Source of the DNA: Proteles cristata cristata
Taxonomy: Eukaryota > Chordata > Mammalia > Carnivora > Hyaenidae
Length of the DNA: 64,000 nt
Direction: 5' to 3'
Assembly (NCBI GenBank): GCA_017311185.1
Contig: JAESUZ010002404.1
Coordinates: 62,001 to 126,000 of the forward strand
Shown here: positions 46,228-58,734 of the stretch, piece after piece
Position numbering within the stretch: the first letter of the stretch is position 1
How the letters are laid out: every line of letters starts with the position of its first letter
Translations under genes and position numbers: made by a program
The notes under the pieces: generated by a model
The model's database searches: none
Told to the model about the DNA's origin: nothing
The model's input: only the letters and a program-made list of their open reading frames with translations

Positions 46228-47920
46228 AAACAAGTGTCTCTTGCAAAAAAAACAAAGATCTGTTTCAAAGTGATTTTCTGAAGCATGTTCTTAAAAAATA
46301 AGATATATTTTCTGCTCCTTCAGGCACCTCATTACACAAATAATAATAGCTACCATTTATTCAGCAGATGTGGCACAAATATTTATATGCATTATCTTTT
46401 TTCTTGTAGAAGAATTCTGACTCTAATGGTGAAGCTAAAATGTACAGAAATGAGAATTCAAGGTAGAACATGTAAAAAATTACGCAAATGAGGTAAGTGT
46501 AAAGCACCAAGAGAGCCCAGAGGAGGGGGCGGATTATTTCCAGTCAGAGAGGCTCATTTAGTCAACATTCAGTACATAATTATTGCATGCCTTTATATCC
46601 TGGTCTCAAGAATCTTACAGACCATGAGGGGAAAGATGAGGAAACAGATCATCTTGACAGTGTGATGTCACCTGATGACTGCAGCTGGCCATCAGGGCAG
46701 GCTCCTTGGAAGAGGAGGCATATGAGCTACAACACTGAGCTTCTAAACAGACAAAGACAGGGATCTCTGATAGCCCAGGGTTGCACCTGGATCTCATTAC
46801 AAATGCTCCATCCTCTAGAAGAGGAAGAGAATCAAGGGGTTGTTAACTTTCCCATTCAATTCTCCTCTAAGGCCCTAATTTTGAAGCCTTTAATGGTAAC
46901 CAGTCCTTCCCCATTGTGCAACTGGCTTTCCTCCCATGGAAGATTGCATTGCACTTTCCCCTACTTAACGCCATTCAGCCTGTGACCTTCTCTCCAATTT
47001 ACCAATCGTGATTCACATCCTCCACCTTTTCTCCCACTGAGAAGAAACAGCCCACTTTTGGACTTTCAAACCTCCTGGAAAAAGGCCAAGCTTCCATAAA
47101 CTCCAGAATGTTATTGTGTGAATTAAAATATTCACATGGTATTAACCATGCAGTTACTCCAACATTTATTTTGGAAAATATTACATTTGGAAAATGGGAA
47201 GTATTCCAGAGCATTCTCTTACCTTGAAATATCAGTAGACAAGGGGATTTAAGGATCATTTCTTGCTCAAAAGTTAGAAAACAATCTGTACAATTAGATA
47301 CATAAAATTGCCTTAAATAACATTAGTTAAGGGTTCTGGGGCTTAAAAAATGCCTATAGAATATTTGTGGAGAAATTTGGGGCAAAAGGCTGCAATTCTA
47401 ACTCACTGAAGCAAACTTTCAAAACGCCTTTGAGTTAAATCCCAGTTGGCTCTTATTGTACATTTCTCTTCCAATCACTGATGATTAGACTTTGCTCAGT
47501 TGCACATTTTCCAAGATCTTACATGCTTCAAACGCCATCCCTCTGGCTACAAGAGGCAAAGCAGTCTAGAGCCCTAGTGAGAACTGTATCTAAACCTCAA
47601 GCCCCAGAGACTTAGGGGCCCATCGGGCTCATCATGTTTCCCTTGCAATCCTCTCCCTTCCATCTGTTTCTCCTCAGTTTGATTTCATAACACTAAAGTC
47701 ACAAGAGAAGAGCACCAGGGGTCAGCTGTCCCAGGGGGATCTTAACTGATGCACCTCTTTCTTTAATGTAGCTCAGTGCCCGATGCCTACAATATGTTTT
47801 CAGTGGCTGTGATACAAGTGAGATTGGAGGGCATTGAGCAAAAAGGTCTGGAATGATGGACAGGTTGCAGTCCTTCTTGTGTATTCTTTCAGCCTTTGAA
47901 ATTTGATAATTCTTGAAAGA
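46228..47920. other. Non-coding interval
   Basis: A MIR/L2-type hint lies at 46340-46500 ('AATAATAGCTACCATTTATT'). The 132-codon frame at 46587 has no recognisable domain. I see no gene. Confidence 0.4.
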
Positions 47921-47924
47921 CAAC

Positions 47925-48490
47925 ATTGTCCATGATCCTACTTATGAAAAAGAAGACCCACCCACACCAAACAGACGCTTGTGCATGTGTGTGTATAAAT
48001 GAATAAAGAACAAGTAGGACATATGCCAATAGATGGCCATGGTTACCTCTGAGAAAGGAAGTGTAAATAGATGGGGGTAAGAGCAGACCACTGATTTACA
48101 TACACCACCTTTTTATATTGACATTTTATTTGTGTGGTGTGTAAGTAAACATAAAGAAAAATGATTACAGTAAAGTAAAAGTATGTTTTTAAAAACCACT
48201 AAGTAGAATTCTATATACTGATATAGAAGGCTACCCAAGAAATGTTAAATTAAAAATGGCATGTTTAAATGGTAAGTATCCTAAGTTCTATTTTGGGGAA
48301 AGATGTAAATGTACACACACATAATTGGTAGTATATGCATAGAAAGCATTCTGAGAAAGATATACCAAATTATTGCTGTGATTATGTCTGGGAGATGGGA
48401 TACTTCTGGGAAATGGAGATACAGGCAGGAATTTTAATCTTCTACATTAGATAGTCCCTAGAATATTTAAACTTTTAAATATCAGCATTT
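47925..48490 (+). mobile_element. Ancient L1-type 3' UTR (likely)
   Basis: 'CCATGATCCTACTTATGAAAA' in part, 'GGTTACCTCTGAGAAAGG', 'AGAAAGATATACCAAATTATT' in part, and 'GATTATGTCTGGGAGATGGG' resemble old L1M/HAL1-type 3' UTR text with internal repetition. Confidence 0.5.
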
Positions 48491-48754
48491 ATTGATTTTT
48501 CTAACAAGTTGGTTGATGTAGGATTATGCCCTTTTTCTCGATATTGCCCTCAAAAGATTGGCTCTTTTAACAGACCAACATGTAATGCCATGTTGACTGA
48601 TCTGAACAACTAACTCACATCCCAACCCAAATGATATGGTTCATGGCCAGTTTTCATGTTTAATGAAGATCCCAGATTTCACCTGTTCTTACCTTAAATA
48701 AGCAGTTCTTTCTGCTACAAGTTCCCTCTTCCTCCTCTCCTGGTAAACCTCTTT

Positions 48755-48981
48755 AAAAAAGTTTATGTATTTATTTTTGAGAGAAAGAGGGAGAAGGAAA
48801 GCGGGGAGAGAGGCAGAGAGAGAATTCGAGCAGGGAAGGAGCAGAGAAAGAGAGGGAGAGAAAGAATCCAAGCAGGCTCTGCACTGTTAGCACAGAGCCT
48901 GATGCAGGGCTCAATCCCATGACCCCAGGGTCATGACCTGAGCCAAAATCAAGAGTCAAACGCTTAACAGACAGGTGCCCC
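48755..48981 (-). mobile_element. Older CAN-SINE, antisense, with an expanded GA tract
   Basis: It carries the older 'GACCTGAGCCAAAATCAAGAG' form (in part). The segment before the head is shortened to CTTAACAGACAGGTGCCCC, lacking the GACTGAGCCACC part. Confidence 0.9.
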
Positions 48982-48984
48982 TAT

Positions 48985-49200
48985 TTATCCTTTAAAATCC
49001 AGCTCAATTATTAGCTTTCCCAGATAGAATTACTAATTTCCACTTTGCCCCCATAGCATTACACATTTCCCCATTTCCACAAGTTACTCCATGTATGCTA
49101 GTTCCATTTCTCAATCTCTGTCTCCTCTTCTGGATTGTCAGCTCCTCAGAGCAGGGACAGTATCTTGTTTTCTATGTATCTGTCTCAAGGACAGATTTAC
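48985..49200 (+). mobile_element. L2 3' fragment
   Basis: 'TTTAAAATCCAGCTCAATTA', 'CATAGCATTACACATTTCCC', 'TTGTCAGCTCCTCAGAGCAG' and 'GGACAGTATCTTG' match the L2 3' order. Confidence 0.8.
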
Positions 49201-49312
49201 TAAGTAAATATTTTATTTAAATGTTTAGTAAATATTTATTTCAATGTTTAGTAAATATTTTACTTAAATATTTACTAAAATTATTTAGTAAATATTTAAT
49301 TAAAATGGTTGG
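49198..49312. repeat. AT-rich minisatellite with TTTAGTAAATATT units
   Basis: About eight imperfect copies of TAGTAAATATTT or its reverse AAATATTTACTAA, so the array has both direct and palindromic order and could fold into a hairpin. Confidence 0.8.
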
Positions 49313-49334
49313 TTTCTGCAGCCTTTCCTAGTAT

Positions 49335-49450
49335 AAGAATTATAAATCATTGGACCCCAAACATGGCTCTTATCAGAATCACCTGAGAGAGCATTTAAAA
49401 ACACAGGTACTGATGTTCCACCAGAGCTGTTCTCAGTTCAGATCTCCCAG
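49335..49450 (+). mobile_element. MER5-like hAT fragment (weak)
   Basis: 'ATCAGAATCACCTGAGAGAGC' (in part) and 'AAAACACAGGTACTGATG' resemble MER5. Confidence 0.5.
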
Positions 49451-50039
49451 ATGTTTCTTTCTCTGCCTCTTCCCCTTCTTCTTCCCATTGTTTCCCTTCC
49501 TAAACAATTCAGTTCAACACCATTAACTGGACCTGAACAAGGTAGGCATTCAGATGATGGTGGGGAGATGGAGACCTGGGGTGGGAGGGATAAAACCTAA
49601 GCTGAACAAATAGTGTACCTGGGTGGGAGGGTGATGTGGTATGGATGTCAGAGCCTCAGCAGAGTGAGAAGGGTATTCACAGTGGATGATGCAGTGGGCG
49701 CCTGGGAAGGAGCATCAGAGCCTAAGGGAGTCAGAAGGGTATTCCCATGGGGTGTACAGGCAGGATGATTCCCAGGGTGTGTCTCAATGTAGCATCTTCC
49801 TGATTGGATGAAGTGTCAGAGCGCAAGAAGCATAAGGAGGGAGCCACATAGGTGTTGGGGACCAGGGTAAGAAAAAATTGTAAGTAAATGTAAGTTTTTT
49901 GATGGGAAGTCTCTTACTATTAGACAGTTACAAATATGCAACAGTAGAAAATTAGAATGAATCTTACAGTGTCAGATTGTCATTGGAGGCTTTCATGACT
50001 TTCAATATAAACATAAATACAGAAATAAATATAGATGTA

Positions 50040-50195
50040 AATAATGTGTATGTGCAAATATGTACCACTATATACATGTGTATAAATGTATCTTTATGTG
50101 TGCATATGTGCACATTTATATCTGTGTCCATATATACACACAGACACACACACACACACACACACCCCTTGATGTTACACACACATACACACATC
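50040..50195. repeat. Alternating purine-pyrimidine tract (ATGTGT/ACACAC)
   Basis: TG/TA-rich imperfect repeats leading into a (CA)n run of about 14 units at 50137-50164 and ACACACATACACACA. Frames on both strands are artefacts. Confidence 0.85.
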
Positions 50196-50214
50196 TTATC
50201 TCTGTTCACTTGAA

Positions 50215-51250
50215 GGGCCTAGGAGCAGCCTCTCCCAAGTAGTAAGGAGCATACCAAACATCTCGATTTCTATAAGGAATCAAGTTTCTTTGGAGGATTG
50301 GCGATTCCCGTGCTGGGACAGTGAAAGTTAAAAATGAATCTGGACATCTTGTGCCAAACAAAAACCAAAAAGGAGTGCTCAGAGAATATGGGGACATGTC
50401 TAAACAATACAGGATCCAGCTTGAAGGAGCTCCCACTGGTCATACCTGGGACAATTTGAACATATAGTGATAGTAGCAGGTTATATAACTCATTGAATAA
50501 AATAGAAATCCATCTGCACATATTGATATAAATAAGTGAATAGATTGAAGGTTTGATAAGGAACTGGATATTGACATAATCTTCGATTTTTCTTTCATAA
50601 AAACTTATTAATTACAGAGAGGAAAAAGAATCACTTCATAGTGGACAAGACTGGCAGACACAATTTTATTTGACTGAAATACTCATAACCAGTAATGGGA
50701 CAAATCAAAATCATAGGCCACCTGATGGGATGTGATGAAAGAAGAATGGCTTGCTTCTTTGATATTCCTTTCAGAGGCCCATGGTCAGTATCTAACCACG
50801 AGAAAGCTTCACACAACCAAATTGAGGGTCATTCTACAAAATAAATGACCTGTAATTTTACAATGTCAAGGTCATAAAAATCAATGAAAGACCCTTTCAG
50901 AGTAAGGGGACTAAAGAGACATGACATGCACAATACTTGATTTTATATTCTTACTTTAAAGGATCTGGGGGAACAATTCACAAAACTTGAATGGGGTCTG
51001 AGGAGTAGAAGGTAGTGACAGCTTGGTGTTAATTCTGGTTTTGATGGATTTTCTTTGGTCATGTAAAAGACTATCCTTGCTTATAAGAAATATTAAAGTA
51101 TTTGAGAATACTAGGGCACCATGTTAACAACTAACTCTTAAGTGGTTTCGAAAAAAGGAAATTATTTGTATTCTTCTTGTAACTTTTCCATGGGTTTGAG
51201 ATTAATTACTCACCCCTTCCCTGCAAAATAAAAAAGTAAAATAAAAAAAT
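50215..51250 (+). mobile_element. Ancient L1 (L1M-type) 3' UTR with poly(A)-like end
   Basis: 'GAAGGAGCTCCCACTGG', 'GGGACAATTTGAACATATAG', 'GGAACTGGATATTGACATAA', 'CCCATGGTCAGTATCTAACC', 'AATGTCAAGGTCATAAAAAT' and the end 'CAAAATAAAAAAGTAAAATA' follow a long mammalian L1M 3' UTR in order. It is non-coding and about 1 kb long, one of the longer single old repeats here. Confidence 0.85.
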
Positions 51251-51389
51251 CCCAGATAAGTCCACAGTATCTCTGTTGGATCAAAACCTTCCCTGGTGAT
51301 CTCAGGTCCATTATCGGAAACTACTGGGTTAAACAATGTGAATGGATCCTTATTAACTTGGGTTTTCCCTCCTCCCATAAACTTCTATG

Positions 51390-51530
51390 TCATGTAAGAA
51401 TGTTTAGAAGAGTACAGATTCCTAGGTCCAACCTGAAGCCCACTGGATCACAATCTTATCAGAATTTTATTTATAATAAGTAGCTCTTAAATTCAGAGAA
51501 GTTTGGTAAACATTAAAATTCATCATGAAG
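51390..51530. repeat. MER5-like fragment (weak)
   Basis: 'GATTCCTAGGTCCAACC', 'ATCAGAATTTTA' and 'CAGAGAAGTTTGGTAAAC' have a MER5-like order. Low certainty. Confidence 0.35.
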
Positions 51531-51551
51531 GTCACTGAAACTTTTGTTCAA

Positions 51552-51771
51552 TATATTTTTTTTATGTTTTTATTTATTATTGAGACAGAGAGAAACAGAG
51601 CATGAGTGGAGGAGGGGCAGAGAGAGAGGGAGACATAGAATCTGAAACAGGCTCCAGGCTCTGAGCTAGCTGCCAGCACAGAGCCCGACGTGGGGCTCGA
51701 ACCCACAAACCATGAGATCATGATCTGAGCTGAAGTTGGATGCTTACCCAACTGAGCCACCAAGGCGCCCC
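51552..51771 (-). mobile_element. Felid CAN-SINE, antisense
   Basis: Complete, ending 'GAGCCACCAAGGCGCCCC'. Perfect 16-bp duplication TGAAACTTTTGTTCAA at 51536-51551 and 51772-51787. Confidence 0.96.
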
Positions 51772-51789
51772 TGAAACTTTTGTTCAAAG

Positions 51790-54160
51790 CATGCACAGTG
51801 TGTTAGATTAGCATCAAAACTGTGAATGGGATTTGTGCATTGAGAAGAGTAGGTGGCTGGAGCAAGCTTTCTAAATCCTGTTACCAAGGAAAGATGTTTC
51901 ATGTCTAGGGGTCAGCAGAAAGCTTCTGCCAGGGAAGTCGTGGCCCTGGAGACCCCCTAGGTAGTCACTTTAGCTGTGGGCATGAAAGGGTCTGTTGTCT
52001 GGTAGAGTTGCACTTCTGTATTTTTATGGTTGAAAAGGAAAGTGAGCTGGCCTCTGGTGGGACCCTGGGGACTGGAATGGCAGTGGTCTTGCAGTGTATG
52101 CAGGACTGACATCTGAGCTGATTTGAGTGAAGTGTCATGTGAATGGTGATGGGGCTGGAAGGAGAATGGTTGTATGGGATGGAAAGCATTAAGCACTAAA
52201 GGCTGCAGACTGGGAGATCCAAAAAGGGCCATTCTCTATTGATCCTGGCATCGACAGAATGGAGTCTTCATGGAGGTACCATGCTGGCCTGTGCAGTGAA
52301 CTGGATCAGCAGCAGTGTGGCCCAGTGGAGCTGCTGCAGAGTCAGGCCACCGGTCAGGGGACTAACATTCGACAGCACACCTTGAGGCCTCAAGGAATAG
52401 TGTGGATGTTTGGAAATCAGAGCATATTTTAGCCTGAAGTGGAAGTCAAATGCCCCTTCTAAATGGTCAGTGTATATCTTCCAGGGTTCTCAGAAGATCT
52501 GGAAGAAGGGAAAGGGACCCTAAGAAAGTGACACCAGATTCCACACTAATCTATCACAAGGGGGCTCAAGTCATTCTTCCTTTAACTGGAAGAGTTGATT
52601 ATGTGATTATCATTCTGCCTTGAACACTGAGCAGTTTACACCAGCTGCATTTCAGTGGATCTGCTTTGGTTTCTACCCTGCTTCTTGGCACATGCTGGGG
52701 TCAAGTACACGACAACTAACAAATGCATGAACAGAATGTGATCAACATGATTTCCACAGATTTTGTTGGGAACCCATTTCAGGCCCACTTTTGTAGTCTG
52801 CAAACCTTATGTTAAGTAGGTTACTAAGATACAAAGACTGCATTTTATAGTGCATTCCAGATGCATGTATCCAGTCTCTCAGACCTCACCAGACTATGAT
52901 TAAAAATGAGGTCAGGTTTACCTTGTAATGTCCAAATTACTGTGGCTCAAACTTTCATCTTATCTGATGACAGGTAGTTTCATCTTTTATGAGACTCTCC
53001 TCCACAAGTAGGTCTTTACACTTCCCAGCTGTTTATGCATTCCACAAATCCATACTGCCCCAGCCACCTCTGTGATCCCAGATTGTTCATCACAGATCCC
53101 CACTGTCACCTCTCACTTCTGCAACTCCACGATTGGAGGACTGAAGCCACCACAGCCATGCTGGCCTCAAGAGAAGGCTTTGCTTCCCTTCCCTAAATTT
53201 CCCAAAGGTAGACAAGGACCCTTTAATTTCCCACATCATGACATTTAGCAAAATTTACAGAATGATTAAAGATAAGAGGAAGGAATTAAGGAAACTGCCA
53301 AATTAAGGAAACTGCCAAACTTAAAGATGGCCATGAATTCTGAATGCTTTGTGTCCACAAGCCAACCCACAGTTTGTCTTAGGGCTGTGGAGATGCCTTC
53401 CAGCCTAGTTCCCAGGCTCAGGCTATATGGAAGAGTCTGCATATCTTTTCCCTTTGGGGGTGACCTCCAGTGAATTTACCCTCCTGCAGGCTGAGACCCC
53501 AGTATCCAGAAGCCCAGGAGGAGAACGCTTTTCTCCCTTTGGTCTCTGTGGTCTCAGGCCACATCCCTGTCCACATCCTCTGAGGAAACTCCAGCCCTCC
53601 CCAACTCACGGAGTCAGGTCCATTCCTATGTCCTCTGTGAGATATCACATAAAGCAAAATACCCAGTTGACTACATTTCTTGACTCTGTGTTTGAGTATT
53701 AACACGTGTGACATAGGAGCAGGCCAGTCTTTTTGTACTAAGCCTTGCCCAGCCCCATTTCTTTTTATGACATTTTATCCACATTAGGTAAAAAATCAGA
53801 ACTATGGCTTCCTGGTAGTCCCTAACATCTTTACTTTCAATCTCCCATGAGAAGCTTTTAGTGGGAAGTACAAGCATCTCAACTTAAACAATGCTGCACT
53901 GGCTGGGGGGTCTACACCAACACTTGAAAGGAAATATTTCTCCAAAGGCATCATAAACTACTGGGATATAGCTCTGCCCGCACTAAAGGCAATTTTTAAT
54001 ATTATAATGCAGAAAAGTTTTGATCTCTGGAGTCACAGCTGTCAAATTTCCATTCCAGAAAAAGGCCTGATTCAATAAAAGTTTATCTAACCATGTCCAT
54101 TTAGATCATTTCCCTCAAATGAAGGATGAATCTGCTTCACGATGGATGATAATTTCCTCT
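51790..54160. other. Long non-coding interval, mostly unidentified
   Basis: No young transposon for about 2.4 kb. A segment at 52250-52760 has a very weak suggestion of degraded retroviral text that I could not support. Frames at 51957, 53418 and 53427 show no domain. I see no gene. Confidence 0.35.
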
Positions 54161-54180
54161 TCTTGAAAAACTACTTGAAG

Positions 54181-54389
54181 GGGCGCCTGGGTGGCTCAGT
54201 CAGTTAAGTGTCCAACTCCACCTCAGTTCATGATCTCATGGTTTGTGGGTTCGAGCCCCAGGTTGGGCTCTGTGCTGACAGCTAGCTCAGAGCCTGGAGC
54301 CTGTTTCGGATAATGTCTCCCTCTCTCTGACCCTCCCCTGCTCATGCTGTCTCTCTCTCTCAGAAATAAAACATTAAAAAAATTAAAAA
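54181..54389 (+). mobile_element. Felid CAN-SINE
   Basis: Head 'GGGGCGCCTGGGTGGCTCAG', duplicated AGCTAGCTCAGAGCC like the copy at 22847. Perfect 16-bp duplication GAAAAACTACTTGAAG at 54165-54180 and 54390-54405. Confidence 0.97.
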
Positions 54390-54405
54390 GAAAAACTACT
54401 TGAAG

Positions 54406-56360
54406 ATCTGAAATTACAATGTTCAAACCACTCTGCCCACCACCGCCTTCAAATATCTGAGGCACATTTCTGTCAAGGCTCTAGTTACAAGTGCTATGGG
54501 ACTGTCTACCTCCAGAGTCTAGCTCTTTCCAAGGGTCTCACTCACTGGAGAGTCCAAGCTCTAAGGTTAGGGGAGCACAGCCCTTTCCCTGCCACATAAA
54601 TATGGAATGAATTTTGATTTCTTTTCCTTGGACCTTAGATGCCTTGTCAACAGTCATTCAAAAAGAATTTTATAAAAGTAAAAGAATTACAGTTAGCCAA
54701 ATTAGTGAAATTGAGATTCTTTAGGGAGTCGATTTCTGTAGTCATAGGTCACACAGAATTAAATGAATTTGGAGGTGTAGATTTTAGTGGGTTTAGGTTG
54801 TAGAGATTGTCAACTCAGATAAATTGAAGCAAAAGGTGGATTTTCTCCATACGTTTCTGAATAGACTTTAGGATTCTATAATTAACAACAGCTGGCAAGT
54901 GCTCACATCTATTTCTATTTCTGTTGGCCATCAGCCCAAACAATAAAAATGGATTTTTTGCCAATCATAAACTTAAAAATCATCAATGGAGAATGCCATT
55001 TTTAAATTTTAAAATGCACTGTAATACATGTATACACTATGTAGAAAAGGAGTCCTAGAGAACTTTGCATTCTTTTTTCTCAACTTCAGTTGCATTTATT
55101 CAAATATTTATTGCATACTATGTGCCAGGCACTGTGCTATCAAGAGGAATGAATGAATGTTGCTATAAATGCATTTGCTGTCAAGAGGAAAAAGCAAAGC
55201 TACCCTTGGATTCCTTACCACCTGGGCAAGGGATAGAGGTGAGTGGATTGGCAGGAAACAGTGTTAACTAAAATATTAAAATAAAAAGTCTGCTCTCCGT
55301 TAATAACAGGTGTGATGTATGTGTTGTGGAAGCATTGACAAGACTGACTAACCCTATCTAGAAAACTTCCCAGACAAGATGTATTTGGGTCTGATCTTGA
55401 AAGTGAGTAAAGAGTCACCAAAAGAAGGGAAGAGGAATTCAGTATTAGCTTGATGCCTAGCCTTCTTACTAGACTGGCTGTTACCATCACGTGGGGAAGG
55501 ACTGGGTCTGGTTTCTGGCACCAGCTCAGCACACGGCACTCATCAAATGTTCTCAATATTTGTTGACTAAATGACTGAAAGTATCTTAGGCAGAAAGAAC
55601 CACATGTATAATAACAAATAAATAACACAATTATTTTTTTAGACTGTGGTTTCTGACCTCAGCACCATTAGCTTCTGGAAAGGAAAGAGGTAAGCCCTAA
55701 GGTAACTCAGAAAAAGCAAGCTGTAGAGGAGAAGAAGCCGGGAGACCTGGCTAGTCCCAGCCCTGTTATTAACTAGTTACATGACCTCCAATTGGTGATT
55801 ACCCTGTACCACCCTCAGCTTTCTCACTTGTAAACTAGCTTTGTATGAGCTTATTGTAATGATAGTATATATTGTAAAAAAAAAAAAAAAAGAAAGAAAG
55901 AAAGAAAAAATAGAAGGGGAAAGAATGTAGCATTGCCTCCTCTCCTTCTTTTTCTAAATGCAAATTAATACCTGCATCCCAGCTTTAAGATGATAGATGG
56001 AGTACATACATATCATTTCTCCTTCCCTCATCAAAATTGTAGGACTCAAAAAGAATAGATGAGTAAATATTCAAAAACAGGGAAGGGATTTTCTGTGGAT
56101 CAGAAGCTGTGGTCAAATGAGAAACCAGAGCAGGGAGCTGAGGCTCTTGCCATCTCAGAGTTACCGCTCTGGGTTCTGTGCTGCCCTGACGTGAGGCCTT
56201 ATGGTTCTCTCTAATCTAACCACAGAGATGAAGAGGTAAGAGGCTGAAACTGGAAGGCATTGAAGTTACAGAGATTCTATCATCAATCTAATGCAGGTGT
56301 TTTTAACATGTTTTGTGCCATGGATCTCTTCAGCAGGTTAGTGAATACTGTGGATCCCTT
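54406..56360. other. Non-coding interval
   Basis: Contains an L2/MIR-type hint at 55085-55145 ('GTGCCAGGCACTGTGCTAT'), a short poly(A)-(GAAA)n run at 55875-55910 and otherwise unidentified DNA. The minus-strand 137-codon frame at 55215 has no domain. I see no gene. Confidence 0.4.
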
Positions 56361-56364
56361 CTGT

Positions 56365-56945
56365 CTTGGGTCTGATTGGGCTGCGTTAACAAAATACCAC
56401 AGACTAGGTAGCTTATAACAGAAATTTATCTCTCACAGCTCTGAGGTTTGGAAATCCAAGATCTAGGTGCCTGCATCGTTCTGGTGAGGGTCCTTTCCTA
56501 ATTCCTAGCCAGTACCTTCTTGGTGTGTCCTTATCTTGTGGAAGGGATAAGAGACCTTTTAGGGGTCTCTTTTATAAGGGCACTAATCCTATTCATGACA
56601 GCTCCACTTTCATGACCTAAGCTCTTCCCAAAGACCCCAACTGCTAATACCATCACATTGCGCATTAGACTTTAAAAAATTTTTAATGTTTATTTTTAGA
56701 GAGAAAGAGAGTGAGAGAGTGAGTGAGCACACACGAGGTTAGAGACAGGGAGACACAGAATCCGAAGCAGGGTCCAGGCTCTGAACTGTCATCACAGAGT
56801 CCGACTGGGGCTCAAAACCACAAATGGGAAGATCATGACCTAAGCCAAAGTCAGATGCATAACTGACTGAGCCACCCACATACCCCAGGCATTAGACTTT
56901 TAACATATGAATTTGGGGAGACATAAACATTCAGACCACAGCACC
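56365..56945 (-). mobile_element. MaLR (MST/MLT1-type) LTR, antisense, split by a SINE
   Basis: 'AACAAAATACCACAGACTAGG', in part, 'AACAGAAATTTATCTCTCAC', 'GGAAATCCAAGATCTAGGTG', 'TCTCTTTTATAAGGGCAC' and, beyond the SINE, 'TAACATATGAATTTGGGG' follow the reversed LTR. Confidence 0.85.
56674..56888 (-). mobile_element. CAN-SINE, antisense, inside a MaLR LTR
   Basis: Reversed SINE ending 'GAGCCACCCACATACCCCA'. Duplication GCATTAGACTTT at 56662-56673 and 56889-56900. Confidence 0.94.
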
Positions 56946-57463
56946 TTCCCAGAATATTACCTTTAAATGTATAAAATAAAATATGTAACATTATAAAAGA
57001 CATAACTTATATTGAAGTGCAATATCAAAATATTAAAATTTTGTGGTATATTAACATAACCAATTAATTAACAAGATCTGATAGTTTACTATGACATCTG
57101 CTACAGTTATAATATGAAAGTATCTGTGATTTTTACTGGTGATAATGGCACAAGCACTGTGCTTTGTTGCCTTCATTCAAATGATGGAAGATACTGTATT
57201 TCAATTAAAGGTTAGTGAAAATGAAAATGAAATTGTCTTTTCATCCAAGTTCATGGACTTCCCTGAATTCTATTAGCAGATCCCAAGTTAAAAAACTCCT
57301 GTCTAATAGAATTTCCATGAAATTTCCTTAGAACTGAGGAAATGTGATACTTAAATTTTCTAGAACTGAAAAAAGGACATAATACTTCAGATTAAAATAG
57401 TTCACTGAATTCTAGAGAATAATACAGAAAATGAAATAAAGGGTCATGATTAGAAACATACAG

Positions 57464-57650
57464 GGGAGCTCAGTTTGTTGAGCATCCAACTTAGGCTTAG
57501 GTCACGATCTTGTGGTTGGTGAGTTTGAGACCTGCATTGGGCTCTGTGCTAACAGTTCAGAGCCTGGAGCCTGCTTTGGATTCTGTGTCTCCCTCTCTCT
57601 CTGACCCTCCCCCACTCATGTTCTATCTCAAAAATAGACATTTAGAAAAA
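57464..57650 (+). mobile_element. CAN-SINE with a shortened head
   Basis: The head lacks CGCCTGGGTG and starts GGGAGCTCAGTTTG. Perfect duplication AGAAACATACAG at 57452-57463 and 57651-57662. Confidence 0.94.
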
Positions 57651-57784
57651 AGAAACATACAGTAAAACATCAGCGATTAGGAGAAAACCCTAACAACTAC
57701 CAGAGTAGAAAGAAAAAAAATTTTTTTAATTAAAAAAAAAAAGAATCAAATAAGACATATTGTTTTAAAATCTCTCTCCCACCA

Positions 57785-57935
57785 AGGTCTTCATATATTT
57801 ACTCATTCAATATTTTATTAAATGTGTTCTATGTTCAAGGCACTGTGCTATGTAGTGCAGAAAACAGCAAAGAAGAATCCAAAGTAAATCTTGCCTTCAA
57901 GGAGCTTAGAATGAGAGGGAGTTTCACTAAAAATT
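57785..57935. repeat. L2/MIR-class fragment
   Basis: 'CTATGTTCAAGGCACTGTGC' followed by 'CTTGCCTTCAAGGAGCTTAG' is typical of old LINE 3' or MIR3-type text. Confidence 0.55.
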
Positions 57936-57949
57936 TAAATGTAAGTGTC

Positions 57950-58545
57950 TTAGTCCTTTTGAACTGCTGTAATGAAAATACCATAGACTGGGTGGTTAAA
58001 AGAATAAATATTTATTTCGTGCAGTTCTGGAGGTTAGGAAGTCCAAGATGAAGGCACCGATCCTGTGTCTGGTGAGGACCTGCTTCCTGATTCAGGTCTG
58101 GTATCTTCTGGCAGCATTCTCACCGGGCAGTAGAGACAAGAGAGAGCTCTTTTTGGAGCTCTTTTATAAGGACCCTAATCCCTTTTTTGAGGGCTCCACC
58201 TCATGATGTAATCATCCCCCAGAGGCCCCAGTTCCTAAAACCATCCCACTGGCAGTTAGAATTTCTTTTTTTTTTTTTAATTTTTTAAATGTTTTACTTA
58301 TTTCTAGGAGAGAGAGAGTGTGAGCAGGGGAGAGTCAGAGAGAGAGGGAGTCACAGACTGAAACAGGCTCCAGGCTCTTAGCTGGCAGTCAGCACAGAGC
58401 CTGACGCGGGCTCGAACCCACGAACCGCAAGATCATGACCTGAGCGAAAGTCGGACGCTTAACCGACTAAGCCACCCAGGCGCCCCATGGCAGTTAGAAT
58501 TTCAACATACAAATTTTGGAGGGACACAACTTTTAGTCCAGTGCA
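57950..58545 (-). mobile_element. MaLR (MST/MLT1-type) LTR, antisense, split by a SINE
   Basis: 'AATACCATAGACTGGGTGG', 'CAGTTCTGGAGGTTAGGAAG', 'GAGAGCTCTTTTTGGAGC', 'GAGGGCTCCACCTCATGATG' and, beyond the SINE, 'CAACATACAAATTTTGGAGG' and 'ACAACTTTTAGTCCAGTG'. Nearly complete. Confidence 0.88.
58266..58487 (-). mobile_element. Young felid CAN-SINE, antisense, inside a MaLR LTR
   Basis: Same diagnostic subfamily as 24731, 41313 and 59392. Perfect 16-bp duplication TGGCAGTTAGAATTTC at 58250-58265 and 58488-58503. Confidence 0.97.
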
Positions 58546-58734
58546 GTAAGTGATATTGATCAGCATGCATTTGTTCATTTAAAAGAAGTTATATTCACAT
58601 ATATTCATTTGAAAAAGAAAGGTCATGCCATCCACAAGGGTGAAGGAGAATCAACTAAGATGAGCCAGTAGCCTGACACTGGGGTTGGTGTTTGTGGCAG
58701 AGACAGTGATAGATAGATATTTAGGAAATCTCAT

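Noticed and set aside
52250..52760. Possible degraded endogenous retroviral pol segment
   Set aside because: Only a faint resemblance, with frame breaks throughout and no LTR nearby. A translated search against retroviral pol would decide.
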